Part shown: positions 1 to 8,982 of the stretch, piece after piece
Numbering within the stretch: position 1 is the first letter of the stretch
Layout: each line of letters starts with the position of its first letter
NCBI RefSeq assembly: GCF_902728265.1
Contig: NZ_CACVBR010000022.1
Span: forward strand, 1-64,000
DNA: 64,000 bases
Direction: 5' to 3'
Source: Chryseobacterium potabilaquae
Lineage (GTDB): Bacteria; Bacteroidota; Bacteroidia; Flavobacteriales; Weeksellaceae
The notes under the pieces: generated by a model
What the model was told of the DNA's origin: nothing
The model's database searches: none
What the model saw: only the letters and a program-made list of their open reading frames with translations
Program-made: the position numbers and the translations under genes

Positions 1-258
1 TGAGCTTTTATCTGTCCATCTTCTTCTTTTAATATGAAGTTTTACGATTTTCCCCCGTAAAGGATAATCATCCACAGTAATTTCTGGAACAAAGCCTTTA
101 GATTCTAAAAGTCGAGCAGAATATTCTTTAGGGATAAGAGCTTTTTCTTCAAAATAAATATGAAGCTCTGTTTGTAATGTTTCGGCTTTTATTATATCAA
201 AGTGTTCTACCAAAAATTCTGGAAGTAATAATTTAAGAAGTTCCTGATCAGTTATCAT
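1..258 (-). CDS. ISAon1-family transposase, N-terminal part (runs off window)
   Basis: Read on the minus strand from the ATG at 256-258, the frame stays open for 86 codons to the window edge. The product starts MITDQELLKLLLPEFLVEHF and continues with a basic HIKRRRWTDK stretch. That is the pattern of the small N-terminal protein or domain of ISAon1-type elements, which lies ahead of the DDE transposase. The catalytic part would be outside the window, so I cannot say whether the element is intact. Its 5' side abuts an integrase remnant, so the IS probably inserted into an already mobile region. Confidence 0.7.
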   Translation of the reverse strand, partial: MITDQELLKLLLPEFLVEHFDIIKAETLQTELHIYFEEKALIPKEYSARLLESKGFVPEITVDDYPLRGKIVKLHIKRRRWTDKSS

Positions 259-306
259 AAAGCAAAGATAGCAGTATTAAAAATTCCCCCCAACTTTTGC
301 GCCTGA

Positions 307-717
307 GCCACTTTAACCCGTTATAAAACCTGCCTGAGCCATACTAAAGAGTTTATACGCTGGAAATATAAAATTTCGGATATTGATATTCAAAAAATTG
401 ATTATGCTTTTCTTAATGATTTTGAACTGTTCCTGCGAACAGAAAGACTATGCAATAACAATTCAGCAGTAAAATATATCAGGAATTTAGGAAAGGTTAT
501 CAGAATTTGTATCGCTAATGGATGGATTCAAAAAGATCCGTTTGTAAACTATCACTCTAAAATTAAGGAAGTAACAAGAGTCTTTCTTAATGAATCTGAG
601 ATGTCAGCTATTTCTTCTAAAAATTTCAATAATAAAGGCTGGAAGATATTATACTGTACAACACATACAACTAAAATCAGTAATATGATAAAAATAGATA
701 CTAAGCCGATATTTTAA
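307..717 (+). pseudogene. Tyrosine recombinase (integrase) remnant
   Basis: An open frame without a start codon runs from after the TGA at 304-306 to the TAA at 715-717. It reads as the SAM-like N-terminal core-binding region of Bacteroidetes tyrosine recombinases (for example SHTKEFIRWKYKISDIDI, then NNSAVKYIRNLGKVIRICI and GWIQKDPFVNY). It stops matching after the linker to the catalytic domain. The R-H-R-Y catalytic domain is missing and about 30 unrelated residues end the frame. The N-terminus is also absent, apparently lost at the ISAon1 side. It cannot encode an active recombinase. Confidence 0.75.
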
Positions 718-785
718 TAGCAAATTACTGCTGTCATTATTGACAGCATTTTTTTTAGCATGAACTCGATGTAAGAAAGGAGGGA

Positions 786-810
786 CATTGGAGGGATTCG
801 AACCGTCTCT
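786..810 (-). other. tRNA 3'-end-like fragment, possible attachment-site remnant
   Basis: On the minus strand this stretch contains GGTTCGAATCCCTCC, the T-loop and 3' T-stem of a tRNA, followed by a short acceptor-like tail. The 5' half of the T-stem pairs at four of five positions, and no D-arm or anticodon arm can be folded on its 5' side. It is therefore a fragment, not a gene. Its place just beyond an integrase remnant fits an att site left by integration into a tRNA 3' end. That interpretation is inference. Confidence 0.35.
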
Positions 811-1060
811 TTAAACCTCTTTATTTGTCAACATTTTTTTAAGCTGAGTCTCAGGCTACTCACCGAATTACTCACTTTGAAAATGTAGGTTTATAATTCG
901 TTTTGTATGTCAAATATAATAATTTCCACTGTATTTTAAGGAATAACTACTGAGATTTTTAAGATTACAACTTGATCGAACTCACAATTGCAAGCTTTTT
1001 GCTCCAATAATTGTATGAAGCAAGGTTTGAACAATTCTGGAATGCATCTTATCTACTGCT
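811..1060. other. Intergenic stretch without a supported gene
   Basis: Between the tRNA-like fragment and the NUMOD4 gene remnants I see AT-rich DNA with no plausible coding frame, clear terminator or repeat. Confidence 0.5.
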
Positions 1061-1858
1061 TTACTTTCTATGTAATATTAGCTCATCTGTCAGATCAGAA
1101 AGATTTTGTGAAATTTTTCTATTCCACTTTTTAATTATCGTTTTATTAAATGTATCCGCAATAGGGCGTAATGATAACTTTGACAGATCTATATCCCAGA
1201 GAGGCTCATTTTCATTAATTATCCGCAATGTTCTATCATTAAGATCAAATTGTTCGACAAAGCAATAGTAAAGCAGCCGTAAAAGCATTTTGGGGTTTGT
1301 ATCTTCCTTTGGGTGCAACTTAAAATAAAGGTAACCGGATTTATCTTTCTTTATTACGTTGAGTGAGATAATCTGTTCTTCTCCGAAAAATTGATACCCC
1401 GCGCTCCAGTCACTTAATCGTTTTATTCTTCCTTTATTTGAAATTACATATTTCCCTTCAAAGCCGGGTAATGGTTTCCATTGTTGATCCGGCAAGTCTT
1501 TTATCGATAAATTGAAAATAGCAGGTGGATTCTTCTTATTAATTTGTGGCTTACCTAGCTGTTTCCAAAGCGAATCGTTAAATACTTTTTTGGAATTAAA
1601 TATTGTTCTCACCTTAATCACACCAAAATCTTTATTTCTCTCTCGAAGAACATAAGAAACGGGACATAATGAAAGTTTTGACAGGTCTATATCCCATTGC
1701 GGATTACTCTCATTCACCACAGCAAGTCTTCTGTTTTTAAGATCAAACTTTTCTACAAAACAATAATAAAGTAATTTGCTCATTACAGGCAGGACTTCTT
1801 TACCTTCATTATTTAATCTGCAATATAAGGAATACGTTGTATCGCTATTGCGTATCAT
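1061..1858 (-). pseudogene. NUMOD4-domain protein, C-terminal fragment (repeats 2b and 3)
   Basis: This 265-residue frame carries the end of one NUMOD4-type repeat and a complete further repeat: LPDQQWKPLPGFEGKYVISN, then KGRIKRL, then RLLYYCFVEQFDL and DIDLSKLSLRPI. NUMOD4 modules are small DNA-binding units known from homing endonucleases and phage-related proteins; no HNH or GIY-YIG nuclease motif is visible here. The apparent start (MIRNSDTTYS) falls in the middle of a repeat. Lining it up with repeat 3 shows that it continues the 1845-2027 frame after a frameshift near 1850-1870. I treat it as the 3' third of one broken gene. Independent translation of the piece cannot be excluded. Confidence 0.6.
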
Positions 1859-2027
1859 GAAACTGGGATAATATCTGTTCTTTCAAAAATATTTTTCTTC
1901 CTTTTGAAGTCCAGCCTTTTAACCGTTTTACTCTGCCTTTGTTAGAAATCATAAAACGATTTTCAAAACTTTGGATTGGTATTGGAATCCAGGATTCTCC
2001 GGGAAGATCTTCAAGTGACAGATTCAT
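1845..2027 (-). pseudogene. NUMOD4-domain protein, middle fragment (repeat 2a)
   Basis: This 60-residue frame begins MNLSLEDLPGESWIPIPI and continues to FENRFMISNKGRVKRL, the first half of a NUMOD4 repeat. It then ends abruptly after KEQIL. The missing second half is found in the next frame downstream (1061-1858). Its upstream junction with the 2024-2803 frame also falls inside the repeat pattern: reading one base over gives a proline-rich linker, then MNLSLEDLPG, matching the linker before repeat 3. So this is an internal exon-like piece of a single frameshifted gene, not a small gene of its own. Confidence 0.55.
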
Positions 2028-2803
2028 GCATGGAGGAGGGTATCTTTGTCAATTAAAGGTTTACCCAGCTTCTCCCAAAGAAACTGATTAAATGAGTCAG
2101 CTGAAATATCTGATGGTGTAGCGATGATAAAGTCTTCTTTTTTAGGAGGATTACTTTGCAAAAACCATCGAAATGTTCCTGCTGTTAAAAATCTTTTATT
2201 AACTACATCCAAAATGCTTTCTGGGGCAATACCTAATTTTTTTCCTGCGACGTAAATACTTTTAAAATCAGCGATGAAAACTCCTTCAGCAGTGTATTGG
2301 CTGATGGGCTGTAGGTAGTCAACATGTAGATTCCTTGTTCTATTTTGGCGAAAGGTTTTTAGTCTTTTTTCGCTGGCTGAAATTTTCTCTAGATTATTGC
2401 AATGTATATGAAGGCTATTTTCATCTTTACATGAAATAACAATTAAACGGTTATTCATGTCAAATTCTTCAACAAAATGATAATATACCAAACGTGCTAC
2501 TGATCTTGTATACTTACGACCATCCCATATAAATCCACAATGAACATTAAAAACATCAGCTTGAAGATAGTTATTAAACTGTTTTACAAAAGTCAGCTTC
2601 CTAATAAGTTCCGGAAGCCAGCGTTCTTTACCGAATAATGACAAAGATATACGTTCTAAGCTCTTCACCCGTCCATAGTTAGAGATCGCATAATTCTCAA
2701 AACCTTTAATCAGCCTCCATTCTTCGTCTGGAAGATCTTCTAAAGATCTATTATAGAGTACTTCTTTTACGTATTGGTCTTCTAATTCAGGAGGTAGCTT
2801 CAT
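2024..2803 (-). pseudogene. NUMOD4/NUMOD1-type protein, N-terminal fragment (repeat 1)
   Basis: The frame of 259 residues starts MKLPPELEDQYVKEVLYNRS and contains a NUMOD4 repeat (LEDLPDEEWRLIKGFENYAI, GRVKSL, RLVYYHFVEEFDM). At about residues 160-215 it has a NUMOD1-like helix-turn-helix segment (YTAEGVFIADFKSIYVAGKK through GTFRWFL). It ends in GKPLIDKDTLLHA, whereas the same linker in repeat 3 runs on into the next repeat, which indicates a frameshift near 2030-2045. Its role is unknown; the modules imply DNA contact. The intact parent would be about 570 residues with three repeats. Confidence 0.6.
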
Positions 2804-3010
2804 GGATTCATCTCTTTATTCATAAAATTAACGCTATTCGTAGGATAAAAATAAAGAAAAAGTATAAAATCGTAAGCAAATAATAAATATCCGATCCATT
2901 AATCACTAGTGAAACTAAAAGTGTCTCATTAATATAATTTTAGGATTTTTTTAAACATGCTTGAGATTTAATTACATAGTTTTACATATATAAATTCAAC
3001 TACATGAATC

Positions 3011-4237
3011 ATGGAAAACATTGCTGAAATAATAACCCATTTTAATTTCACTCAGACAAGAAAATCTAAGCAATATTTAATATCATTTTTCAATCAAAAA
3101 TCCTTTAACAAAAAACAGACCTTATATGTCCAACAAAAACTAAAACTGTTCCTGGATAATTTTCAAATTATTAATAGCTATGAAATCAAGGAAAATAGAG
3201 TTTCTGCAATTCAAAAATTTTTGGATGAAATTGATGTCAGCCAATACAATTATTTCACAAGCATTAAATACCGAGAATATTTTAAAGAAATAAATACTAA
3301 TATTTCTTTGTTAATAGACTTTTTTTATCATTTCGGATTATTATTAAGAAATTTCCAAAAGAAAGAAACTTGTCTAGAGTATTCTTATGAGATTGAAAAA
3401 ATGATTGTGTTCATCAATTCACTGCCCATCAATGAGTTTTATAACAAAGAACTTGATTTTAAGCAAAGAAAGAATATTTTAGTCAAAATTGCACCCGAAA
3501 TTGATAAGGGCAATTTCGACTTATTCTGGGATTTCTTTTACATGTTTGATGTATATTCCAGTATTGCGAAAGGAATTAAGTTAAACAATTTGATATTTCC
3601 TGAGTTCAATTCTGAAAATATTTTTACAATTGAAAATTTCTACCATTTAGATCTTAACAATGCCGTTAAAAATACTATAAATGTAAAAAATAAAACTATT
3701 GTTATTTTCACAGGAGCAAATATGTCTGGGAAACCTACTACAATGAAGTCGATTAGTATTAGTGTTCTACTCGCTCATTTAGGAATTGCAGTTCCGGCCG
3801 AATACTGTAATATCCCTTTTTATGACAGTATTTTCCTTTATTTTTCTGTTAATGATAACCTCAAAGAAGGTTATAGTCATTTTGCTCAGGAAATCATAAA
3901 TGTAAAAGGTGTTTTATTAGAACTAAAATCTAAAAACTGTTTTGTTGTATTTGATGAGATTTTTAGCGGTACAAATATCAATGATGCTGCGCAGATTACT
4001 GTAAGTACAATAAATGGCTTATCAAAATTTAAAAACTCTCTCTTTATTTTTTCTACACATTTAAACCTAATCGAAGATCATTTAACTGAAAATGAGAATG
4101 CTTTATTACTTCATTTAGAATGTTTTTTAGAAAATAATGAACTGTCATTTACCTATAAGTTAAAAGAGGGCTGGTCTAAACTTGAAATTGGAAAATTATT
4201 ATTTTATCAATATGGCTTGAATGAACTTTTAAAATGA
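3011..4237 (+). CDS. MutS-like ATPase lacking mismatch-recognition domain
   Basis: The 408-residue protein has a helical N-terminal half like the MutS lever/clamp and a C-terminal MutS-type ATPase. This includes a P-loop GANMSGKPTT (about residues 236-245), a signature-like YSHFAQEIINVKG helix, and a Walker B CFVVFDEIFSGTN at about 315-327, where DEIxxGTN is typical of MutS. The mismatch-binding and connector domains are absent, so this is one of the short MutS-related proteins of unknown role, not repair MutS. The P-loop is odd: after GK there is Pro where Ser/Thr normally ligates Mg, which may weaken ATP hydrolysis. It is followed 153 bp later by the flippase gene on the same strand. Confidence 0.7.
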   Translation: MENIAEIITHFNFTQTRKSKQYLISFFNQKSFNKKQTLYVQQKLKLFLDNFQIINSYEIKENRVSAIQKFLDEIDVSQYNYFTSIKYREYFKEINTNISLLIDFFYHFGLLLRNFQKKETCLEYSYEIEKMIVFINSLPINEFYNKELDFKQRKNILVKIAPEIDKGNFDLFWDFFYMFDVYSSIAKGIKLNNLIFPEFNSENIFTIENFYHLDLNNAVKNTINVKNKTIVIFTGANMSGKPTTMKSISISVLLAHLGIAVPAEYCNIPFYDSIFLYFSVNDNLKEGYSHFAQEIINVKGVLLELKSKNCFVVFDEIFSGTNINDAAQITVSTINGLSKFKNSLFIFSTHLNLIEDHLTENENALLLHLECFLENNELSFTYKLKEGWSKLEIGKLLFYQYGLNELLK

Positions 4238-4390
4238 ATACATATAATCAAATGTTATCGATCTTAGGGGGTTAGCATTTAATTTAAGTAAATTTCAACT
4301 GACCAGTAATATTTTTTTATTTTAGTAAAAATATTTCATTGAAAGTCCAGTAAATTAAATAGGTATTTTTATTAAAAACAGGAAGAAAAA

Positions 4391-5845
4391 TTGTTTAAAA
4401 AATTATTTTATCAAACCGCAACTTATGGTTTTAGTACAGTTTTAGTCAAGCTATTTCCATTTATTATATCTCCATTTATATCTCAAAGGTTTGGCCCGAG
4501 TGCGATAGCTCCATTTGTTGATTTTTATTCTGTGGCGGGTATAATAATTGTTTTGCTAACACACGGAATGGAAACCTCTTTTTTTCGTTTTGCTCAAAAA
4601 GATATTAGCTCTGGAAAGTTAATGTCAACAGCTTCCTTAAGTGTTATTGGAGCTTCGTTATTTTTCATTATCATATCTTTATTTTTTAGACAATCATTAG
4701 CAATAGCATTTAAAACACCGGATCAGGTTAGTTTTTTAGTAATAATGCTAATTATATTGGGTGTAGATGGAATATGTGCCATGCCTTTTGTAATTCTTAG
4801 AAAAGAAGGAAGATCAAAAAAATATACATTAGTTAAAACTGTGAATGAAGTTATAAATTTTTTATTTGTTATTTTCTTCATTGTTTTGTTTCCAAAATTT
4901 TCTAATGGGCTATTTGGATTTCAATATGACCAAAAGTTCGGAATTGGTTATGTTTTTATAGCTAACCTTATAGCCAGTATATTTTCTTTAATTCTATTAT
5001 TTGGTGAGTTTAAAAAGATAAATATAAAAGATTTTGATGTTAATTTATGGAAAGAAATGTTATCCTATTCCTGGCCTATAATGCTTGCTGGTTTATCCGG
5101 GGTTGTTAATGAAACAATGGATAGACAGTTTTTAAAATACCTCTTACCTAATGGAGAGAATGTAATTCAAATGGCAATTTATGGTACTGTATGTAAGTTA
5201 GTAACATTTATTACTTTATTTAGACAGGCGTATCTGCTTGGTGTGGAACCTTTTTTCTTTGCACATGCGAAAAATGAGAACTCTGGTCAAACGTACTCCA
5301 AACTAATGACTTGGTTTATTATTGTGAACTGTGTGATATTTTTAGGACTATGTGTTAACCTCAACTGGATTTCAGAACAGTATATACGAAACTCCTCTTT
5401 TTATGTTGGTTTACCTATTGTTCCAATTGTTTTGGTTGCAGCTGTATTTTTAGGTATATACTTAAATCTTTCTATTTGGTATAAACTTTCTGACAAAACC
5501 AGATTTGGTGCATATATTTCAATTATTGGGGCAATAGTAACAATAAGTATTAATTACTTTTTTATTCCTTCATATGGTTACTGGGCTAGTGCTTGGGCTA
5601 CATGTGCCTCATACTTAATAATGATGATAGTTTCTTACTATTTAGGACAAAAATATTATCCGATACCATATGAAATAAAGACATGCATTATTTATGTATG
5701 TTCAGGAATTGTAGTATCATATATTTCTTATTACTTATTGAAAGGGAATATTATTTATGGGAATATTTTGTTTCTGTTATATACATTATTTATATTTTTT
5801 GAGCGCAAACTTTTTATTAACATAAAAAATTATATAAAAAGATAA
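4391..5845 (+). CDS. Polysaccharide/oligosaccharide flippase (MATE-like, Wzx family)
   Basis: 484 residues with about a dozen to fourteen hydrophobic segments and a short amphipathic N-terminus (MFKKLFYQTATYGFSTVLVK), the layout of polysaccharide-biosynthesis flippases of the MOP superfamily. It would move lipid-linked glycans across the inner membrane. The start is TTG at 4391, chosen because an AGGAAG sequence lies just upstream and because the first membrane helix needs these residues; the next Met lies after that helix. No glycosyltransferase genes flank it, so the substrate cannot be inferred. It ends 61 bp before the convergent RiPP operon. Confidence 0.75.
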   Translation: MFKKLFYQTATYGFSTVLVKLFPFIISPFISQRFGPSAIAPFVDFYSVAGIIIVLLTHGMETSFFRFAQKDISSGKLMSTASLSVIGASLFFIIISLFFRQSLAIAFKTPDQVSFLVIMLIILGVDGICAMPFVILRKEGRSKKYTLVKTVNEVINFLFVIFFIVLFPKFSNGLFGFQYDQKFGIGYVFIANLIASIFSLILLFGEFKKINIKDFDVNLWKEMLSYSWPIMLAGLSGVVNETMDRQFLKYLLPNGENVIQMAIYGTVCKLVTFITLFRQAYLLGVEPFFFAHAKNENSGQTYSKLMTWFIIVNCVIFLGLCVNLNWISEQYIRNSSFYVGLPIVPIVLVAAVFLGIYLNLSIWYKLSDKTRFGAYISIIGAIVTISINYFFIPSYGYWASAWATCASYLIMMIVSYYLGQKYYPIPYEIKTCIIYVCSGIVVSYISYYLLKGNIIYGNILFLLYTLFIFFERKLFINIKNYIKR

Positions 5846-5906
5846 GGGCAAAAATGAAAACTACTAATTGAAATTTTTTAGAGATCATTTATAAAAAAAT
5901 TGCAGA

Positions 5907-6749
5907 TTATACAAATACAGCAGATTTATAGTATCTGTTTAAATAATCATAAATTACCAATTCAAATAAACGTTGATTAGAAACAAAAATTCTGTTGATA
6001 TTCATGTGAAATATGCTTTGGAAAAAGTTTTGCAAAGGTATTCCCAAAGATTGGTTTTCATCATGGTAAATAATATCTTGTAAGATCGAGTTGCTTTCTT
6101 CAATATTGGAAGTAATAAAATCCCTTTCCTCTGAAAATTCCTCTGATTGGATAAAATCTAAATATTTTAGTTTAAAATTCCTATATTTTTTATCGAGTTG
6201 TGAGTTGAGCTTTTTATCAGCATTAAATTCTTGTTTAAAAGCCGTATTAAAGTCTTTAATCCAATTTAGTTTTTTCTCAATTGAAAGATTGAGTTTACTT
6301 AAAACTTCATCAATATAAAAAAGACTAACTAGTAATTTTTCTTCATCACTGTATGCCAAACATTGTAAAGTAAGTTCACTATTTTTGTGGAATAATATTT
6401 CAGCATCTTTGATGGTATTTACCCCATAACGTTCAACTTCTCTGTTATAAGTATCCAGTAAAACATTTGAAATCTCACCACTACTTATATATTCTTGTAG
6501 GGCATTATTGTTTTTTTCAAAAACTCTATTATAATTCTCCGAATTTTTCAATTTAAATCTTATTCTCAAATGGGATTTAGGATCATTATAGCGAATGAAG
6601 AACCATTTTGAAATATAATTTTTTGTTTGAAGAGACTGTATTAAGGGTATAATTACCTCTTCCAAGATAATATCTGAGGTTTTTACTCCTGTGTAAATCT
6701 TCAGATATAACCATTCACTTCCGGGAATAAATTTTCTTTCAATCATCAC
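5907..6749 (-). CDS. Thiopeptide-type bacteriocin biosynthesis protein (LanB elimination domain)
   Basis: 280 residues with the start pattern of the SpaB-C/thiopeptide-type domain: GSEWLYLKIYTGVKTSDIIL, then KWFFIRYNDPKSHLRIRFKL. C-terminally it has the helical half ending FVSNQRLFELVIYDYLNRYY. In class I lanthipeptide and thiopeptide pathways this domain removes the glutamate that LanB attached to Ser/Thr, giving dehydroamino acids. Here it is a separate polypeptide, as in the split dehydratases known from Bacteroidetes such as pinensin producers. GTG at 6749 and ATG at 6746 are both possible starts, 3-7 bp after the displaced lanB stop. Its partner gene is damaged, so it may now be without substrate. 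Confidence 0.8.
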   Translation of the reverse strand: MMIERKFIPGSEWLYLKIYTGVKTSDIILEEVIIPLIQSLQTKNYISKWFFIRYNDPKSHLRIRFKLKNSENYNRVFEKNNNALQEYISSGEISNVLLDTYNREVERYGVNTIKDAEILFHKNSELTLQCLAYSDEEKLLVSLFYIDEVLSKLNLSIEKKLNWIKDFNTAFKQEFNADKKLNSQLDKKYRNFKLKYLDFIQSEEFSEERDFITSNIEESNSILQDIIYHDENQSLGIPLQNFFQSIFHMNINRIFVSNQRLFELVIYDYLNRYYKSAVFV

Positions 6750-6752
6750 ATC

Positions 6753-6930
6753 TTAATTTTTGGTTCTTTCTTCTTTTTCTTTATTGTACATTGAAAAAAT
6801 AAATTGATGCATAAAATCACTATTATCATTGTAGATAAACTCCTCAATCATGATTGATTTCTTTTTCTTCAAAGCATCAATAAATAGTTGAACCAAATCA
6901 TAATTCTCAAGATTAATGGTAAGTTTATTA
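6753..6930 (-). pseudogene. Displaced 3' end of lanB (frameshifted)
   Basis: After the stop of the long lanB frame (QWIQWVQSD, stop at 6928-6930) the next frame over reads NKLTINLENYDLVQLFIDAL, then IEEFIYNDNSDFMHQFIFSM, for 58 codons to a TAA at 6753-6755. This is the usual C-terminal end of a LanB glutamylation subunit. Removing one T at about 6930 (GATTAAT to GATAAT) would join both frames as WVQSDNKLTINL. I infer a single-base insertion, real or a sequencing error. Confidence 0.75.
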
Positions 6931-8982
6931 ATCTGATTGTACCCATTGTATCCATTGCGGAATTTGTCTTTTATTTCTCCAATTTCTTAATTCTGCCAAT
7001 ATTTGTTCCTTATTATTAATAATGTCATTTTGTGCTAACATTAAAACATGCATAATTCCCTTTTCTGAAATTTTCCACCAAGCCTTTGAGAGAATGATAT
7101 TTTGATATTCAACCCTTGGTAAGAATTGATATATCTTTTTTAAATCTCCCCAATTAAAATAGAGTCGCGATCTTATGTTTTGCGAATGTAAATCACACAA
7201 GAAATGATAGACAGGCAAAGAGTTAGCAGAATAATTATGAGCGTTGGTTAAATAAGGTTTGACCTCTTTATTTAATTTCTTAGAACGTAATATAATTCTG
7301 TTATTTTTTAAAGAAATATACAAATCCTCTACGGAAATTTGATTTTCGGCAGGCAAAAGAGATTGAGCCAAATAAGGGATTTCATATTGTCGTAAAGTTG
7401 GTCTTCTGATTACATTTCCAATTCTTGCTTCCGGCAAATGGATAATTTCTGCCAAAATCTCTTCAGGATTGAGTTCCTGCTCTTTTTTGGTAATGTCTTT
7501 TGTGAGGTTCCGAACTTTCGATTTTTCTGAACAAAATCGCCCCAGAAGATTAGCCGCACTACTTCCGGTGCTACTGTTTAAGAATAACTTTTCCTGGTTA
7601 TTATCCGAAACGAGTTCTGTCATGATGGAAATCGTATTGGGCAGATCATCCCAGTTCTGTTCAAAATCTTTAAAGTCTTCGTCTGTTAATTTGATTGTAT
7701 ACTGATTCTCCAATAAAGCTTCCTGCACCTTTTCATTAAGAATCTGATGAACCGGAGTAAGCTCAATATTCTTGTTTTGATTTTTCTGCGAAGCCGGAAT
7801 TATCAGGTCGTCTAAATAAGGATGAATACCTTTTAATAAAACATTTTGTTTGTAGCCAATATCTACTTCATTATCCAGGATATACAGCAATGGTAATTCC
7901 TGTTCTTCAAATATTTCGCTAAACGCTTTTTTAAATTTTGAAAACTCACTTTCCCTTTGACTCAAAGTGATTTTGTTCAAAAAGCTTATTCCCTTTTTTA
8001 ATTGCCTTTTCCATTCAAATGGCAAATTAAACAAAGCTTTATGATAAAGATCAGCTTGGAAAAGATACTTCGGCTCGTATTCTATTGTAAAAGATTTTAT
8101 TAATTCCTCAATTTCAGCATACCTGGAGATTGGATTACTAATATTTTGGTCTAATTCATCCAGTTTATTTTTTATCGAAATTAAAATTTCAGCCTCTTTT
8201 TTTATTTCCCTTTTACCTAGAATAGTAATAATAGTATCCAAGAAATCGTTTCCTAATACATTAGGTTCCAATTCGCTTACCAATATCTGATTATCGATAA
8301 GTTCTTCTACAAATTCCAGAGCTTCTTCTTCTGTGATTTCTTCATCAATCAAAATTTCTGCAATTTGCTGTATCGTTTTTCCTTCTTTTGAAAAATTCAA
8401 TATCTGCTGTAATTCCTCAGAAAGTGGGGCTAAAGAAATGATATATTCTCTTTTTCCTCCGCTGTACTGGTATTCTATGTAGCGGATTCGGCTTCCTACT
8501 TTATAAATACTGTTATTAGGGTAAAATAAAAGCTTGTTTCTTACCTCCAGTTGTTGTACAAAATATTGGGCTAAGGAAACAAGAAAATACATATCCAGCT
8601 TGGTATCCCGCAAGAGATTATCAGTTGAGACTTGATGATTTTCAGTTTTGTTACTGAAAGTGTTGGGAATGTCTAAACTGAAGTTCCCCAACCCAACAGA
8701 TGAAAATAAACCGAATGAAGTACATCGTGTACTTATTCGGCTATAATATTTTAGTATGGTTTGTTTTAGTTTTTGATGCTCTTTTGTTAAAAGCCGTTTT
8801 TCTGAATTAATCCATTTATTAATCTCTTTATGTAAAGTCGGTGAAGCTAAATAAATAGCTTCCTGAAATATGGGATTGGTGCAGATTTCTTTCAGTTCTT
8901 CATCAGAAATATTAAACCTGTTTAAACTTTTATTTTCCGGAGGAACAAAATGGAGAAAGCCAGATAATGTAGATTTATCCAT
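6928..8982 (-). CDS. Lantibiotic dehydratase (LanB), main fragment of a broken gene
   Basis: The 684-residue frame is a LanB N-terminal glutamylation protein, which uses glutamyl-tRNA to activate Ser/Thr of a RiPP precursor. Diagnostic stretches are EELKEICTNPIFQEAIYLAS, KYYSRISTRCTSFGLFSSVG, and toward the end RPTLRQYEIPYLAQSLLP and LPRVEYQNIILSKAWW. The first 22 residues (MDKSTLSGFLHF...) are read out of the IS5-like element and are not LanB. True LanB sequence starts at about residue 23, and the native start lies at 9909 on the other side of the IS. The C-terminus is cut short by a frameshift at 6930. Expression from this start would give a protein lacking the conserved N-terminal FPYQFFDEYVVR segment, so the gene is probably inactive. 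Confidence 0.8.
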   Translation of the reverse strand: MDKSTLSGFLHFVPPENKSLNRFNISDEELKEICTNPIFQEAIYLASPTLHKEINKWINSEKRLLTKEHQKLKQTILKYYSRISTRCTSFGLFSSVGLGNFSLDIPNTFSNKTENHQVSTDNLLRDTKLDMYFLVSLAQYFVQQLEVRNKLLFYPNNSIYKVGSRIRYIEYQYSGGKREYIISLAPLSEELQQILNFSKEGKTIQQIAEILIDEEITEEEALEFVEELIDNQILVSELEPNVLGNDFLDTIITILGKREIKKEAEILISIKNKLDELDQNISNPISRYAEIEELIKSFTIEYEPKYLFQADLYHKALFNLPFEWKRQLKKGISFLNKITLSQRESEFSKFKKAFSEIFEEQELPLLYILDNEVDIGYKQNVLLKGIHPYLDDLIIPASQKNQNKNIELTPVHQILNEKVQEALLENQYTIKLTDEDFKDFEQNWDDLPNTISIMTELVSDNNQEKLFLNSSTGSSAANLLGRFCSEKSKVRNLTKDITKKEQELNPEEILAEIIHLPEARIGNVIRRPTLRQYEIPYLAQSLLPAENQISVEDLYISLKNNRIILRSKKLNKEVKPYLTNAHNYSANSLPVYHFLCDLHSQNIRSRLYFNWGDLKKIYQFLPRVEYQNIILSKAWWKISEKGIMHVLMLAQNDIINNKEQILAELRNWRNKRQIPQWIQWVQSD

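Noticed and set aside
301..341. GCCTGAGCCA occurs twice, at 301-310 and 332-341, as if a target duplication
   Set aside because: The second copy is normal integrase coding sequence and integrase-like frame continues between the copies, so neither flanks the IS. Probably chance.
786..860. Complete tRNA gene on the minus strand
   Set aside because: Only the T-loop and part of the acceptor side can be formed; no anticodon or D-arm is found.
1011..1268. Plus-strand ORF of 85 codons
   Set aside because: It overlaps the NUMOD4 coding frame antisense, has no family resemblance and no start signal.
8916..8982. Native N-terminus of LanB at the ATG of 8982
   Set aside because: This stretch is the out-of-frame end of the IS transposase and its inverted repeat; LanB-like sequence begins only after it.
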